Positions 11,451 to 23,572 are shown, numbered from the stretch's first letter. The stretch is DNA of 64,000 nucleotides from Microvelia longipes (GCA_018340805.1 JACMZG010001913.1:30932127-30996126), one strand, 5' to 3'. Notes: generated from the letters alone by a model not told the origin. Translations and numbers: made by a program.

Positions 11451-12195
11451 ATACCAAATCTAACATTTTGATGGCATAAATTACTTTAGAATGGAAACAT
11501 TTATGAAGGAGTAACGTTTGAAAAATATTTAAATTTCTATCGCTTTCCTATTGAAAATTTTAAAAATACGATTCCCAAGTGTAGCTTAGATCTAAAAAAT
11601 TGTATTTTAGCTATTTTTGAAGCTTAAGATATTTCAATAGATGAAATAGTCGGTAATTTTAACCAAAAGACAATATAGTTGATACTATAACATTATATAC
11701 TTGTCTGTATATTTGTCTGTCTGTATAACCTCATGTTAATATGTTGAATGTTTGCTTATTATTTTGGTTTTTAAGTTTCAAACAGCTAACATTTCGTAGT
11801 TATGCTTGTTTAACTTTGTCGATTTTCCTTACATAAACAAGGAGTTGTATCTCCAATTTCACTAAATTTCCCTCTTTGATGTTTTAGGATTTGTGAAGAT
11901 AAAAAGTAAAAGCCCTTCATGATAACCTTGTGGATTTAGATATTCTCTTTTATTTTTTCTTGTTGGACTTTATCTTTCTTTAAACGACAGAATTTGGAAA
12001 TCCAAGGTTAAAAAGATTTTGATAATTTTTAAGCGCTGTTTATTTAATCGATTCAATTTATTTTCTATCGTTTATGATGCAAATTAAACGCGGTAGCTGA
12101 TAGTCATCACATTATAATGTAATTGTGCGAAAGACACTTTAGAAATTGAGATAGAAGATATTTCCCCTAAGAACTGTTCTGCTATTATTGATTTC
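11451..12195. other. No recognisable feature
   Basis: AT-rich sequence without coding signal, clear repeats or palindromes. Confidence 0.35.
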
Positions 12196-12198
12196 GTG

Positions 12199-12458
12199 AC
12201 ATATTATCAGGTCTAAAGGACATTGACATATTGTCAAGTCTAAAGGACATTGCCATATTGTCAAGTCTAAAGGACGTTCAAACATTGTCAATTCTAAAAA
12301 ATATTCCTAAATGTCAAGTCTAAAGGACATGCACGTATTGTCAAGTCTAGAGGGCATTCACATATTGTCAAGTCTAAAGAACATACACGTATTGTCAAAT
12401 CTGAAGGACATTCACATATTGTAAAGTCTAAAAGACATTCACATATTGTCAAGTCCCT
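12199..12458 (+). repeat. 28-bp minisatellite, about nine units
   Basis: The unit is close to CATATTGTCAAGTCTAAAGG followed by ACATTCA. About nine diverged copies run head to tail, with point changes such as GGACGTTC and GAACATAC and a few short units. Confidence 0.85.
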
Positions 12459-12539
12459 TTTCTACTATCCAGAAAAAGAATTAATTTTTCTACTAATCTT
12501 ACTAATTTTTATTTAATAATCTCGATCTTTTAACATAAA

Positions 12540-13615
12540 ATTGAGGAAAAACATCAGATATTAAAACTGACAAACTGTTTCAAATTCTCCAAGAAATCCC
12601 CGGAGAAGATGATAACAGAGTGATGATTATAAAATTATTCGCCAATTATGAGACCTTGACTGTATTGAGATACATACTAAATTTAATCAAATCAAAGCTC
12701 TCTTTGATCCCTCAATTTATTAAATAAACAGTCTGAGATCTCATTCTTTAAGCAACATCATCCTATTAAGTAAGCAGGATTTAGAGGGGTTGAATAGTGA
12801 AAATTGTGAGCTAAATAAATCCCTGACTGAACTACCTATTAATGAACAAGATATAGCTAAAGTAGCTCAACTTAACACTTCCATTATTTTTAATCTAAAA
12901 ACGGATTAGTAAGCATGTAATTATAGACTCTTTGAAAACAGAAAATGTAAAGCTAAATAAATTTATTAAAAAATAGAGAAGGAGAAGGCTGTCTTATTAA
13001 AAAATATTGATGAATTTAGAATAGAAATTGATCAGTTACAATCGGACCTCACACCACCACCCGAACAAAATAATATCAAGAAGCCTATTAAAAAAATTCT
13101 ATTGATTGGTGACTTGCTTGGCCGCAGACTGTCAACCACTTGAGAGATGTGTGGGCCATTTTAAAAATAACAAACTTTTATCTTTACCCCTTCTATTCAT
13201 TTTAAATTGTTTACTTTTTGTGAAGAATAACCCTAAATATTTTAATGATTTTATTAATTCAAGAAGTTTAAAAATTTATTTAGTTTAAGAATTCCAAAGC
13301 ACAAGACCACTTTGTATAAGCAAGGAGCTTACTACAAGTGTATTATGTTTTAAAATTTATTACTTGTAAATATAAAAAAATTGAATTTTGTTAAATTTAA
13401 GAAAGTAATTAAGAAATATCTTATAGAGAAGGAATATTATAATTTATAGACAAATTTTTTTATTTTATTTATAGATATTTTTATAGACAAATTTAAATGT
13501 ATTGAAAATTGTTAATTTTTTATTTTGTATTTCTTAAAAAAACTATTAATTTTGGACTTGGCATGTAAAGTTTTTGCTTACTTTGCTTAATAAAGAATTT
13601 AAATTTGAATCAAGA
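12540..13615 (+). pseudogene. LINE D remnant: coiled-coil part and 3' tail
   Basis: The plus strand reads as a decayed Lys/Glu-rich coiled coil. Fragments include GLNSENCELNKSLTELP, NEQDIAKVAQLNTSII, EKEKAVLLKNIDEFRIEIDQ, and a PPPEQNNIKKPIKKILLIGD block that resembles the end of an insect-type LINE ORF1. A second part at about 13215-13370 resembles a LINE C-terminus (KYFNDFINSRSLKIYLV, then IPKHKTTLYKQGAYYKC). It ends in an AATAAAGAATTTAAATTTGA-type tail near 13590. Stops and frameshifts are frequent. The two halves may be one internally deleted element or two insertions. Confidence 0.55.
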
Positions 13616-13619
13616 TAAA

Positions 13620-13990
13620 AAGTAGCTTGTGTGACTATGAATCCAGGATAATTGTATACCGGTCTCAAGAATAGCCACGTTAGGAGAGGTAAAAGTATCG
13701 AGGGTTAGTCCAGTGTGAGCAGAACCCTAGGGGTCAGTAGAGTAGACCAGTAGAACGAGTTACACGCTAGAAGGTACACGCTTAATTGAAGCGTCGGTTC
13801 AAGCGTAAATCAATAAAAGACATGTTTATTCTTTAAATAGAGTCAATTTTCAACTATATCTGGTCATCATTGGTCCCCTGGTTTCCAACCTTTTTTTGAC
13901 AAAGCAATAACACATTAGGGCGAGTAAATCTAATCTAACTACTGTATCAGTGTATTATTAACATTCCGGCGAACTAACCAAGCCGAAGGA
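13620..13990. other. Unassigned block, possible LTR-like sequence
   Basis: This stretch is less AT-rich than its surroundings. It has an AATAAAAGACATG polyadenylation-like site at 13812 and, 60 bp later, TGGTCCCCTGGTTTCC, which could be the end of an LTR and a primer-binding site. No second LTR or coding region is present. The reverse strand at 13850-13885 also resembles a decayed hammerhead core (AATGATGACC, then GTTGAAAA). Confidence 0.25.
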
Positions 13991-14690
13991 TTTATACGAC
14001 AATTTAAATACACAAAACTATATTTAACAATATTACACTTTTTACTTTTACTCATTTATCCAAAGATATATAGGAAAAGTAGTGGGATAGCGAAGAATCC
14101 GATGAAAAATCCAGATGTATTTCTGCCATCGAAATTTGATGTATAGCACAAATTTCGATAATTCATGAAACGCGGAAAAATATGTCGATCAGTTTGATGT
14201 ACATACATAAACTCAGACTCTTAAGGCATATAGAATAAAATTAATCTTCTACATAAATTTAGCTAAGAGTAGCATCTATGCAACGTTATCGACAACTACT
14301 TACTCATTACAATCTCTAGATTATTTTTTTTTTATTTAAGCCTTTAGTCTATTTAGGATAGTGAAAAGTTATGTAAGAATGCAAATCAATCAATTGCTCT
14401 TAAAATTAAAACTTCGGATAAGTTAAGAGAAGTTAAGGAAAAGCTTTTAGCGATCAACAAAGCGGGTTAGGAATTATGCATTAATAAAGATTTAGTAGGT
14501 GTTGAGAGGTCTAGTCCTTTGACTCGTTTGTCATGTACAATGATCCTATCTCATTGGATCACTGTATCTACAAGTATTCTATTTAGGAATTTTAAAATAC
14601 ATCTTAAAATGTGGATAGTGGAAACAATGTTTTAGATTATAATTATGACCTCGAAGTCAAAACAATGTACCTATTGGTTCTAATTTATTT

Positions 14691-15160
14691 TATAAGGCGC
14701 GATCGAATATTTAGAACGTTGGATCACCAACAAACTTTTTTTATAATTTTTTTTTCAAAATGTTCAGTAATTTGCCGGATTTGTGATAAATGAAGCCTAT
14801 TTCCGTAATCTGCACGCTCTTTTGGTTAACCTCAAAGAGTATTTACATTCACTCAACGATTTATTTTTAATCTAACTTGGTACATACAAAACTACTGTTA
14901 GACGTCTATGTTTTGTATTTGACATGTCATATTTGTTAATATTGACGTCTAACAGTAGTTATGTATGTACCAAGTTAGATTAAAAATAAATCGTTGAGTG
15001 AATGTAAATACTCTTTGTGAGATTAACCAAAAGAGCGTGCAAATTACGGAAATAGGCTTCATTTATCACAAATCCGGCTAATTACTGAAAATTTTGAAAA
15101 AAAATTATAAAAAAAGTTTGTTGGTGATCCAACGTTCTAGATATTCGACCGTGCCTTATA
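14691..15160. repeat. Palindromic element, arms about 217 bp
   Basis: Arms 14691-14907 and 14943-15160 are near-perfect reverse complements with a loop of about 35 bp. The outer ends read TATAAGGCRCGRTCGAATAT. The structure is that of a palindromic MITE. No transposase frame is present; the short frame starting at 14611 merely reads through one arm. The target-site duplication could be TA or TATA, which I cannot decide. Confidence 0.85.
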
Positions 15161-15466
15161 TAATACATGTTTTGGTTGTTTTTATTTGTTATGAACTACA
15201 ACCAATACATTTTTAATTTTCAAATCACTTAATGAATCACCAAAAGATATAATATGCTCCTAGAGGCCTTCGCGTTTCCCCTGCGTTGAAAAATAATGAT
15301 TGATGGTTAATTGATTTTACAGAGATCTGCAACTACTTAAATAAATTAATGATCCAATGGACCATTCGAAACTTAGGATTGTATTTTGCATCTAATAGAG
15401 TATTTGCATTTTTCCAAAAAAAAAATGTTGCTCATAAAATGATTAAATGTGTTTATAGTTATTTAT

Positions 15467-15648
15467 GCAACAAGGGATGAAAGTAAGTTTTACAGCTCAA
15501 GTTAAAGTTTCGTCCTAAGGCAGCGCCGAAGGAGGAAACTTCATCAGCTTACGAGGCCGATAGGCCGAGGGATATGAACTAGTTAGCTCCCGAGGCTTGC
15601 CGAGGGAGATAATACGAGAGCTGAAAACTTTCATCCCTTGTTGCATAT
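15467..15648. repeat. Inverted-repeat element with TGCAACAAGGGATGAAAG ends
   Basis: The outer ends TATGCAACAAGGGATGAAAG and its reverse complement bound about 180 bp of less AT-rich sequence containing GGCCGATAGGCCGAGGG and GGCTTGCCGAGGG. The minus strand holds CTGATGA (15541-15547) and, 29 bases on, GAAAC (15507-15511), with only a bulged possible stem between. It is thus a weak hammerhead candidate. Confidence 0.6.
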
Positions 15649-15659
15649 TAAATTTTATC

Positions 15660-16890
15660 TACGAATAGAGAACTAATACGAACAACTATTAATATATTCT
15701 TCAGCTCCTTAATTGTTATTGTGTTGGTTTAGGTTATTCTTACCATGTCAATTACTCTGATGAAGAGAGAATAAAGCCACTATCTTCACATTATTTTATT
15801 GTGAGCTGTCAATAGAATAATGTGTAATACTATATTTGTAATTTAAACATTAGCGTGTAGTCCGTAGTACAAACATAACACCGCAAAAAATCCTAAAAAT
15901 TTCCTGAAATTCCTAAAAATTTTACTAAAAAATTCTGTCAAGTTGGCAACATTTTCACTTTTTCTCCCTAGGGAGTAAAAGTACATTTACAGTGTGAGAT
16001 AACAAGAGTTTAAGTAGAACTTACAATAAAAGGAGTAGATAAAATATATTAAGCTGTTAAAAAAAATATTTAATTTAATTTTAAATAATCGAAATAAGCA
16101 TTTAAAGATGAGAAGAGGGGGGATGGGTGAGAGAGTGGGGTGAAAACGGAACGTTCTAAAGGTTAGGTCGTTTAACATACAGATGGAAGTTTTAGTTATA
16201 AATATCATGAGGTCAACAGTTGCTTACAGTTCAATAGAATGTAAAGTAGACTGAAACAAAACAATTCCGTGTTCCAGGTAATACAATGCCTAAGGAACGT
16301 GATGACTACATCTGAAGTAATGAATTCATTTATTTTGTAGAAATAGTGAAATCGTTTTCCTTAAAGTTAGTTCACATTTATTTTTCTTTAATGATTTCTT
16401 TTTTTTTGTAAAAATAACTCAAAATACAAAATTTAAAAAATACCATGCTTATTTAAATAAATTATTTAAATGAAATAATTGTTATTATTATAATGTTATA
16501 TTATATGTTATTGTTATAATAATAATTATTTAATGAAATAAATAATTATTTCATGGTGGGAATAAATTATTTTCTAAGTTTTACAAATTAACTTTTTTGG
16601 AAATTTAGGGTAGTTGATTTGTTACACAATTTAGTTCGAAAAACTTTATTTCATTTTATTATTTATTAAAAGTAATTTCCTTTAAATAAAGTCTAAAGAG
16701 TTAATTATTATGAGCTAGATCTTTATTATAAGTCCTTTTCCTCAGTTATTCGTGGTTTCAACAGAAATATTAATGTTTTTATCGCAACAAATAATTTTAA
16801 TAATAAGTTAATTTAATTTTAAAGTAAAAGTGGGAGCTGTGAAGTAAGTTTTTACATATGAACAACTTTCCCTATTCTAAATTCAAAAGA
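15660..16890. other. No gene; AT-rich with a palindromic ATT tract
   Basis: No coding signal. At 16470-16555 there is an imperfect palindrome of AATAATT and TTATTAT units. The rest shows no structure I can support. Confidence 0.35.
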
Positions 16891-16894
16891 TATT

Positions 16895-16935
16895 TACAGA
16901 GCAGGCTTTCAACTGTAAACAGTCATCATCAGTGC
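16895..16935 (-). ncRNA. Hammerhead-ribozyme-like motif 1
   Basis: On the minus strand CTGATGA (16926-16932) is followed by TGACTGTTTACAGTT, which forms a stem II with an ACTGT/ACAGT pairing, and then GAAAG (16906-16910). The next bases allow a two-base-pair stem III closing on CTC, with the expected cleavage after position 16899. Three pairs can form at the base of stem I. The match to the family core is complete; activity is inferred. No inverted-repeat unit is obvious around this copy. Confidence 0.6.
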
Positions 16936-17034
16936 CTACAAACAATGTAAAAATATGTAATAATATAAATAATGTACAGCCAAAAGAAAAAAGAATCGAG
17001 TACGGCATACCTTTGACCTTTTTCTTATCACATC

Positions 17035-17480
17035 AGATTCGCTAGGCTCATCCTACTAACTTAATACTCGCTGCGCTCGTTCCAAAATATAACATTCGCC
17101 AATGAATTAACTCAGATTTCATTCCCAGCGGTTACCATTACCAGCGGCAATGACCGCATTCAATGCTGCCTAACTTTTATCGTCTTATTGAAATGAAACG
17201 TACAGTACTTATTTATTAAGTAAAAGTATACACATGTATTCATTTTTAGCTCAATCAGATTATTTTCAAAAACGTACACAATTCATATAATAAAAATTAA
17301 ACTAACGCTGATAATGAGATGAAACTAGGCGCGTATGTAAGTCTTATACATGGCTACATGCGTGTCATATCTCAATCCTATCGCAACATTTTTCCTAGTT
17401 TTTTCTGATTTTTTTTGTAATCTTTGCTGAGTCACTGTTGGGGGTTAATGACGCCATAAAAATATTTTCTGGATAGCACA
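17035..17480. repeat. Dispersed repeats: GAGCG module and R2 copy 1
   Basis: Position 17035-17100 is a reverse-oriented module with CATCAGATTCGCTAGGCTCA and CTCGCTGCGCTCGTTCC, matching 46617-46680. Position 17260-17480 (AACGTACACAATTCATAT, then TTATACATGGCTACATGCG) matches 26070-26290 in the same orientation at roughly 75 to 80 percent by eye. Confidence 0.65.
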
Positions 17481-17489
17481 ACAACTCAT

Positions 17490-18145
17490 TTACATGAATA
17501 GCTAAAATTAAATGAAAAGGTAGATTATGAAGAGCAGTCTTGTTACAATAAATACTAATTTATCTTTCATTCAGCAAGGGAGCCCGAGTAGACGCTGCAA
17601 ATGCCCTCGGATTCAATTTTCATCTCATCATTTTTATAATTATCTGTCAGTCTAGATTTTTCTTTTTGATTTTTCAAATTTATAACTATAAAATGACTGA
17701 GAGGGTCTTTGTTGATAGTTTTACTCCATCGTAATTTATTTAAAATGTGTATTATTGAAAAACTCTTGCTTTAGAAATGTGTAAGGTGATTATGTTCACT
17801 CCTTTGCTTCTTACTCGCTATTTTTCTTATCACATGAAGTACAGAATTCTCTTTTTAACATTTTTATTGAATAACAGAACAACAATTGTTATTGCTTCAA
17901 GTATTATAGTTTATTGTTTTAGTTTTTGAGAGGCTAAAGTACGGAATTCACGGTTCGGAAAGCTTTAATGTGTTACTTCTAATTACATTACTGAATTTAT
18001 TTTTCTTGACCCAACGCACGGGTTTTCAAAGTGTGGTAAACATTGGGGGCACCGGAAGGCTTTTAGTTGGTACTCAGAAAGAACTAATAACATTTATAAA
18101 ACAAAACATTGGATTAATTAACAAAATAGTTATTGGACTGTTAAG
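17490..18145. other. No recognisable feature
   Basis: AT-rich sequence. Short open frames, for example around 17970-18158, show no family motif and run into the repeat at 18151. Confidence 0.35.
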
Positions 18146-18150
18146 AATTA

Positions 18151-18295
18151 AATTCTAGGTTAATTAATGAAGACTTCAGTCCTATAGAATTTTTATTTAA
18201 ATAAACATTAATTACAGACGTTTCGCATGGCGAAGCCAAGCATCTTCAGTGTAAACAAAAACAAAAATGAAGTCTTCATTAATTAACCTAGAATT
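18151..18295 (-). ncRNA. Hammerhead-like motif 2 in a short inverted-repeat unit
   Basis: A 28-bp perfect inverted repeat (18151-18178 and 18268-18295) encloses the motif. On the minus strand CTGAAGA (18243-18249) fits the CUGANGA rule. It is followed by TGCTTGGCTTCGCCATGC (stem II with a GGC/GCC core and UUC-type loop) and GAAACGTC (from 18224), which gives the usual GAAAC and a GUC cleavage triplet. The unit is about 145 bp and has no ORF. Confidence 0.65.
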
Positions 18296-18359
18296 CAAAA
18301 CATTGGATTTTTTCCCCAAAAAATTTAAAAAAACGCTACGGCAATCTCTTTTCTGCTTC

Positions 18360-18605
18360 TGCTTCAGAGTCGCTTTGCTAGTCCTCAGAACATGAAATCA
18401 CAAAATTTATATTGCAGTACGCCTTTGGACTCGCTGCGCTCGTCCTCAACAAAAATAATCTGATTAATACCAATGGTCAACCATCCAGCATAACCACACT
18501 GGGAGTTATGACACGGATAACTCCGGTGACTTCCCGGTTTAGCATTTTTTTTACAGACATAATACTTTTCCAATATACCTATGGTATGAATGAGGAAAAG
18601 TAAAA
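18360..18605 (-). repeat. Dispersed repeat, reverse copy of the AGGAAAAGTATTG family
   Basis: The reverse strand has the family head (AATACTTTTCC/ATGAGGAAAAG, about 18560-18600), the CCGGAGTTATCC segment (18520) and the CTCGCTGCGCTCGTCC module (18428). Open frames through this segment on both strands are repeat-derived. Confidence 0.6.
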
Positions 18606-19225
18606 ATATGAATAATTAAAGATAAGAAAGTTGAAGAGTCTTTCGAAAGACAACAATCTGGAACATTTTTCGTCCTGATCTACTTTTGAACAAACAAATA
18701 TTTCCTTACATCTAATAACATTTTTGTCTAAATATAGGCTTAACTGAAAATGCTTATATTTATTTATTTGATTTTGGTTATCATTGAGTTTTTTAATTTT
18801 CTAATTTGTAAGTAAATCGACTCACCGAGCTGTTACCATCTCAAAAAAGAAAATAGTTTTATATGGTTGTAACGTTCAACTTTATCTTCATGGCATTGAT
18901 GATGACCTCTTGTTTGTACGAAAATTAAATTAATTAATTAGATTAAATAATAATAAATATATAATAATAAGAAATAAATTAAATACTATCTACTTAATTA
19001 TTACTCTCATATATGAAACATAATTACTCTTAGAAAACAGAACCTTTTTATCGTCAGGCTTAGTTAATTTAAGTGGTGTTTTATCGATAGAAAACATATG
19101 TACCTAGTTGGGTTACCTCTACAAAATAATTTATAACGATGAGTTGAATATGAGCAATTATTAGAAAGAATATGCCTGCATGCCTGTAATTAATTAATCA
19201 CTGCAATACGCACGCCGGGGCTAAA
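18606..19225. other. No recognisable feature
   Basis: AT-rich sequence with TTAATTAATT-type runs near 18930; no coding or structural signal. Confidence 0.35.
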
Positions 19226-19229
19226 TATA

Positions 19230-20110
19230 AGATTTTAATTTAAATTAATGATCTCCCTGAGTGTGAAGCCTTGAGTCCAAGATTTGCAGATGATAATACG
19301 GATTGCACACAAATGACTAGTTAATAGAAAATTAGTTAAATTTAAATGCTTCAAAATCCCAGATCTTAACTTACACTTTCAAACATAATAAGAATAATAT
19401 AAATATTTCGCCCATTAAAATACTTAAGTGTCCCTTGATGGCACACAACTGGAAAGCTCATGTTATTGGGTTAAGCTGTAAAATTTCATCTATTTCATTC
19501 TTGATACCATTGATACCAATGATATTGATACCATGACGGTTGCTTACTATGAGCATTTTCATTCACGTATGCTCTATTATATTAAAAATTGGGAAGTAGC
19601 CCCCATAGTCAATTATATTTGTGTTTTGCAAAACAAAGCTATTCGTATAATGAATAATGCTGAGCATGACTACGTGCAAAAAGTATTTTGCAGCAAAGCA
19701 ACGACATGTTGAAGCAAAGTATGATAAAGGAGAGTTTAATTATATTCAGAGCCACAATTATGACACTAGATATATCGCTAACGTCAATATTTCCACTTTT
19801 AAGCTCAAAAAGCACCCCAGTCCCAAAATTTAATGGAATTAGGTGTTTTAATAAATTACCTAGTACAATAGTTACCCGCTTAAGCAAGATTGTTGCTTGA
19901 GAATCCTTATTATTATCTTAAAGAGTTTTTAGCTGAAAAACTTAGTATAACCACCCTAATTAGTTTTTGTCATGTAATGTTTTGTTCTTTTTATTTTTTT
20001 CTTTAATCAAGTTTATTATTCATGTTATGTTATCCATGTTTATGCAGTCTGTGAAATAATTTATAATCAAGTTTTTTTCTCAGAAAAAATTAAAATAAAT
20101 TTCTAATAAC
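19230..20110 (+). pseudogene. LINE E fragment, RT motif to 3' tail
   Basis: Plus-strand fragments give LINE sequence from the catalytic block onward: LPECEALSPRFADDNTDC (19250-19310, with the FADD core), TWKAHVIGLSCKISSISF (about 19450), MTVAYYEHFHSRMLYYI and NYICVLQNKAIRIMNNAEHD (19535-19670), and near the end NGIRCFNKLPSTIV (about 19830-19875). Frames change several times. The 3' tail 19976-20110 recurs at 31220-31400, so it is an element tail and not unique sequence. Confidence 0.75.
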
Positions 20111-20287
20111 TTAAATAAAAAGTATCCTCAATTATGTAAATAAATAAATAAAGATCTAACAAAGGACATAACGTGAATACGAAACATCCTTTGTTACTAT
20201 TTAAAGAAGAAACAATTCAATAAGTTAATTAGTTTTTATAATAAGTTAGTTAGTAGTAGTTATAATAATCTTTGAGGATATAGTAAG

Positions 20288-20558
20288 TAAATAACACCAA
20301 CAACCACGTCTCTCCACTAAACATTATCTATTAAATTGACAGAGCCGGCTTTCGGCAAATAGCCATCAACAGTGCCGGTGAGATGTAGAAGGGAGGATCT
20401 CGTCCAGTGACTGGTAGCGGACTCAGTCCGCTACCAGTTAAATACTGGTAGCGGACTGCACTACCTACTTAAATAGCTTTCGGCTATTTGCCGAAAGCCG
20501 GCTCTGTCAATTTAATAGATAATGTTTAGTGGAGAGACGTGGTTGTTGGTGTTATTTA
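20288..20558 (-). ncRNA. Hammerhead-like motif 3 in an inverted-repeat unit
   Basis: Arms of 77 bp (20288-20364 and 20482-20558) are essentially perfect reverse complements. On the minus strand the left part reads CTGTTGA (20366-20372; one mismatch to CUGANGA), then TGGCTATTTGCC (a GGC/GCC stem II) and GAAAGCCGGCTCTGTC. The order GAAAG, four-base loop, CTC is the same as in motif 1. The right arm carries the stem II and GAAAG part without the CUGANGA box. The loop contains the small palindrome CTGGTAGCGGACT/AGTCCGCTACCAG at 20411-20437 and a repeated half at 20445. Confidence 0.55.
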
Positions 20559-20569
20559 TTGTAAAGTAC

Positions 20570-21420
20570 TCCACGGTGCTTTTTAAAGTCATATAGTAAG
20601 TGTTTTTTTTTTTAAATTTTGACTTAGCTACCTTATGTATAATGTTTTTTTATTAAAAACTGTTCTGTACTTTTTACAAAAACAAAAAAAAAGAGGTTGA
20701 AATACATAGCTTTTTTCTAAAATAATAATTTTAGAATAATTATTAAAATAATAATTAATAATTTTTTTAAATAAGTACCAATTTACAAAAACAACTTTTA
20801 TAAATCACATTTAAAGGTGCCCTTGCTCTTACCGAATATTTGTCAGGTTTAAACATAAACTTCTAAACTTAAAAATCAATAGATAAAAAAAGGATAAGAA
20901 GAGACCGAAGGTGTTCTGAATAGATATTTTGGTACAAACATCTTTACAATATAAACCCTGACGGGAGGTTATCTGTTATACGTCGTTTTAAACAGTTGAT
21001 GGTGTTATCATAATATGCGGTAAGTGGGGGAAAACCAGGTCACAAAATGATTAATAGTGACAGGGCTTGAATTTTCAACAACTCCGACGGCTTTCTATTC
21101 AAAACCCTCGTCTCTCATAGAAACAACTCCGAAAATCCGATGATAACTAGGTTTAACACATTCATCACTTTGTATACACAACTTAAGGTCTGGATGTATT
21201 GCAGGCTTTAACATACTAAGTGATACTAAAACCTGTCATACATATTTGTGAATATAACAAGGTGTTCAATCAAGTGAAATGAAATCAAATATAGAATTTT
21301 CATTCAGGCTTTCAAGAAACATGTTCTAGAATTCGCATTGCTTAATCTACCGAAAGTTATATGGATAAGTAAAAAGAAAATCAATAGTAAATAAATGAGT
21401 ATTGTTTCAAAATGCTAAAG
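20570..21420. other. No recognisable feature
   Basis: AT-rich sequence; no open frame or repeat that I can support. Confidence 0.35.
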
Positions 21421-21423
21421 CAA

Positions 21424-21522
21424 CATGCCTCTATGTCTACAATCGGATAAGCACTCTGGTGCCGCATTTCGACACCAGAGGTCCGGAGTTCGCATCCCGG
21501 GTTACGTTCTAATATAAAACTA
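21424..21522 (+). repeat. tRNA-derived SINE copy 1
   Basis: A diverged A-box region (TGTCTACAATCGG) is followed by a variable region and a good B box within GGAGTTCGCATCCCGGG, then GTTACGTTCTAATATA. It aligns with copies at 28819-28940 (reverse) and 30747-30839. Confidence 0.75.
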
Positions 21523-23185
21523 TCAAGACCTTCTATACTTAAAACCATGGGTGAGGCTCATAAGACTTAGCGTACATCGTAATTTTATTTATTATATGCC
21601 AAAATTGGTTTTTTAACTAGTAATTTTTAATGAGTATTTAGGTTTGGGTTTTTCCTAAGGGATTTTTCATGTGACGTTTTCTTCTAGCAAGCAATTTCCC
21701 TTAAATGTGATGTTTCATTTTATAAAGGCAAAAATTATTACGCTGCTAAACAGTATTTCATCCGTTTCATATTTTGCATTGTTAAAAAAGCATAAGATTT
21801 TACAAGAGACAAAAAAATAGTAAATATTTTTGAAATTTGAAAAAATAAAATAGGGTAAAAGCAGGTCTGAAAAATGTTCGGTTATTTAATGTTGAGGTTT
21901 TTCTTAAATAATTTTGAAAGGAAATCTAGGGAAGACCCAGGAGTGTATTGATGGAAACAAATAATTCATTCGCTTATTCTTTCCTCTCTGGGCCTAAGAG
22001 AAAATAAAACATCGTGCTTGCACATCCATCAACGTTGAAGCAGGGTTGGATCCCCGAGAAACATAAAATAGTGCTTGATGAAATATAACCCACTCAACGA
22101 AACATTTCGTTGAATGAGGTCGATTTTATATTAACCAAAAAAGATTGTGAGACTTTTACTGGTAAAAATAAACTATAATATAAGACCCAGTAAGTGCGAA
22201 TTGGGATTTAAGTGCTCTTAAGCTAAAAACAAAAGTTTTTCAAAACTATTTTTTTACTTTTATATAGGAAAAATATTGTGTTCACCCTAAAAATTCTAAA
22301 CCAAGGTTTCTTCAAAATTATCTGTGTCAGACATTTTCATGATGTTCAGAATGGTGTTTATCATTGTGTGTGTGTGTGTCTATTTGTGTCACGCATACCT
22401 TCTGCTGTATTTATACTAGAGAGTTGAGATTTGACACAAAATCTCAAAGGTGCTGCCCAAAAAGTGGCATTTTTTAGACTACAATAACTTAGTTTAATGA
22501 GTGATCAAAATTAAAAAAAAAAAACATTGAAAATCGAAAATTTAACTAATCGAGTTGACATTTAACACACCACATTTGAAACACAAATTTTAATCACCAC
22601 ATTTTAAACACACACATTTGAACACTATAGCTAGTAAATGAATTAACAAAATTTTAAAAATACTGACTGTTGAAGTTAAACATTTGATGACCTATAACAT
22701 TTAATTAAATGTTATAGGCAGGACATTTCCTTACTGCATTTTGACAACCCACAAATCGTCAGATATCAAAAATTATATTAAATCAGTAGTGAAAGTTCCA
22801 TTGCTATTAAATTTTTAGTTTATAAGTTATTGGCGGACATATACATTTGTTGGTACGAAATCAAAATCAGTCGATTTATTATCTGTCGAAATCATGACTT
22901 TTTCCGTAATAATTTAAAATTCACAAATCCTGTAATGCATTGATAAACTATAGTGTTAATATCATTATAAAGAACTATGCAAATAAAAGCTATGAAAAGT
23001 AACAGCTTTTGTAAAGCACCATTACCCGTATTATTTGATGAAATGTGTAACCACCGTATTACTTTGCTAAGCTGTAATTAGATAACGCTTTAATACTATA
23101 GAGATTTGGATACCTAATGAATCTGAGGTCAAGCATAGAGAGACCAAAGTAATACCACCTTTAGCTTTGGATAAACATGCCATTG
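21523..23185. repeat. Intron with a decayed dispersed repeat at 22260-22460
   Basis: A diverged copy of the AGGAAAAATATTGTGTTC head with a GTGTGTGTGTGTC tract and GTGTCACGCATACC lies at 22260-22460; the latter also occurs at 51700. The rest has no visible feature. Confidence 0.4.
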
Positions 23186-23275
23186 TAAGAATGAGCGAAG
23201 CGAGTCCGAAGTTGTGAGGAAAAGTACCTTGGTACGTTTCTTTCCTTACCTTGGTACCCTGTACCCGTATTTTTC
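23186..23275 (+). repeat. GAGCGAAGCGAGTCCGAAG module
   Basis: ATGAGCGAAGCGAGTCCGAA followed by GTTGTGAGGAAAAGTACC and a GGTACC-bearing end (CCTTGGTACCCTGTACCCG). It matches 52395-52455. Confidence 0.65.
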
Positions 23276-23572
23276 AATTCAAAAGAAGCTGTAATAATAT
23301 GGAAGAGCCTAAAAGAGCTCATTTTGTCAAACTTTGCCATAAATTGTTACGTTTATTTGTGACATTTCCATTAATTTCCGACTTCGACCAAAGGCCTTGA
23401 AAAACGTTGGTATCACTAATTCGAGTATACAAAAAGTCGCGCTTTCTGAAGATCTTAAAAGAATGAACAAATTTTATTATTTAAATTGTAAATAATTATT
23501 ACTTTTTATACCGATCGTCAAGAATCATCCTAGGAAACCCTCCTCGCGGTCTTAGAGTTCAGGGGCCCAGAG

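Noticed and set aside
18888..18930. Hammerhead motif at ATTGATGATGACC...CGAAAATT
   Set aside because: The box lacks the first C and the bases between do not pair.
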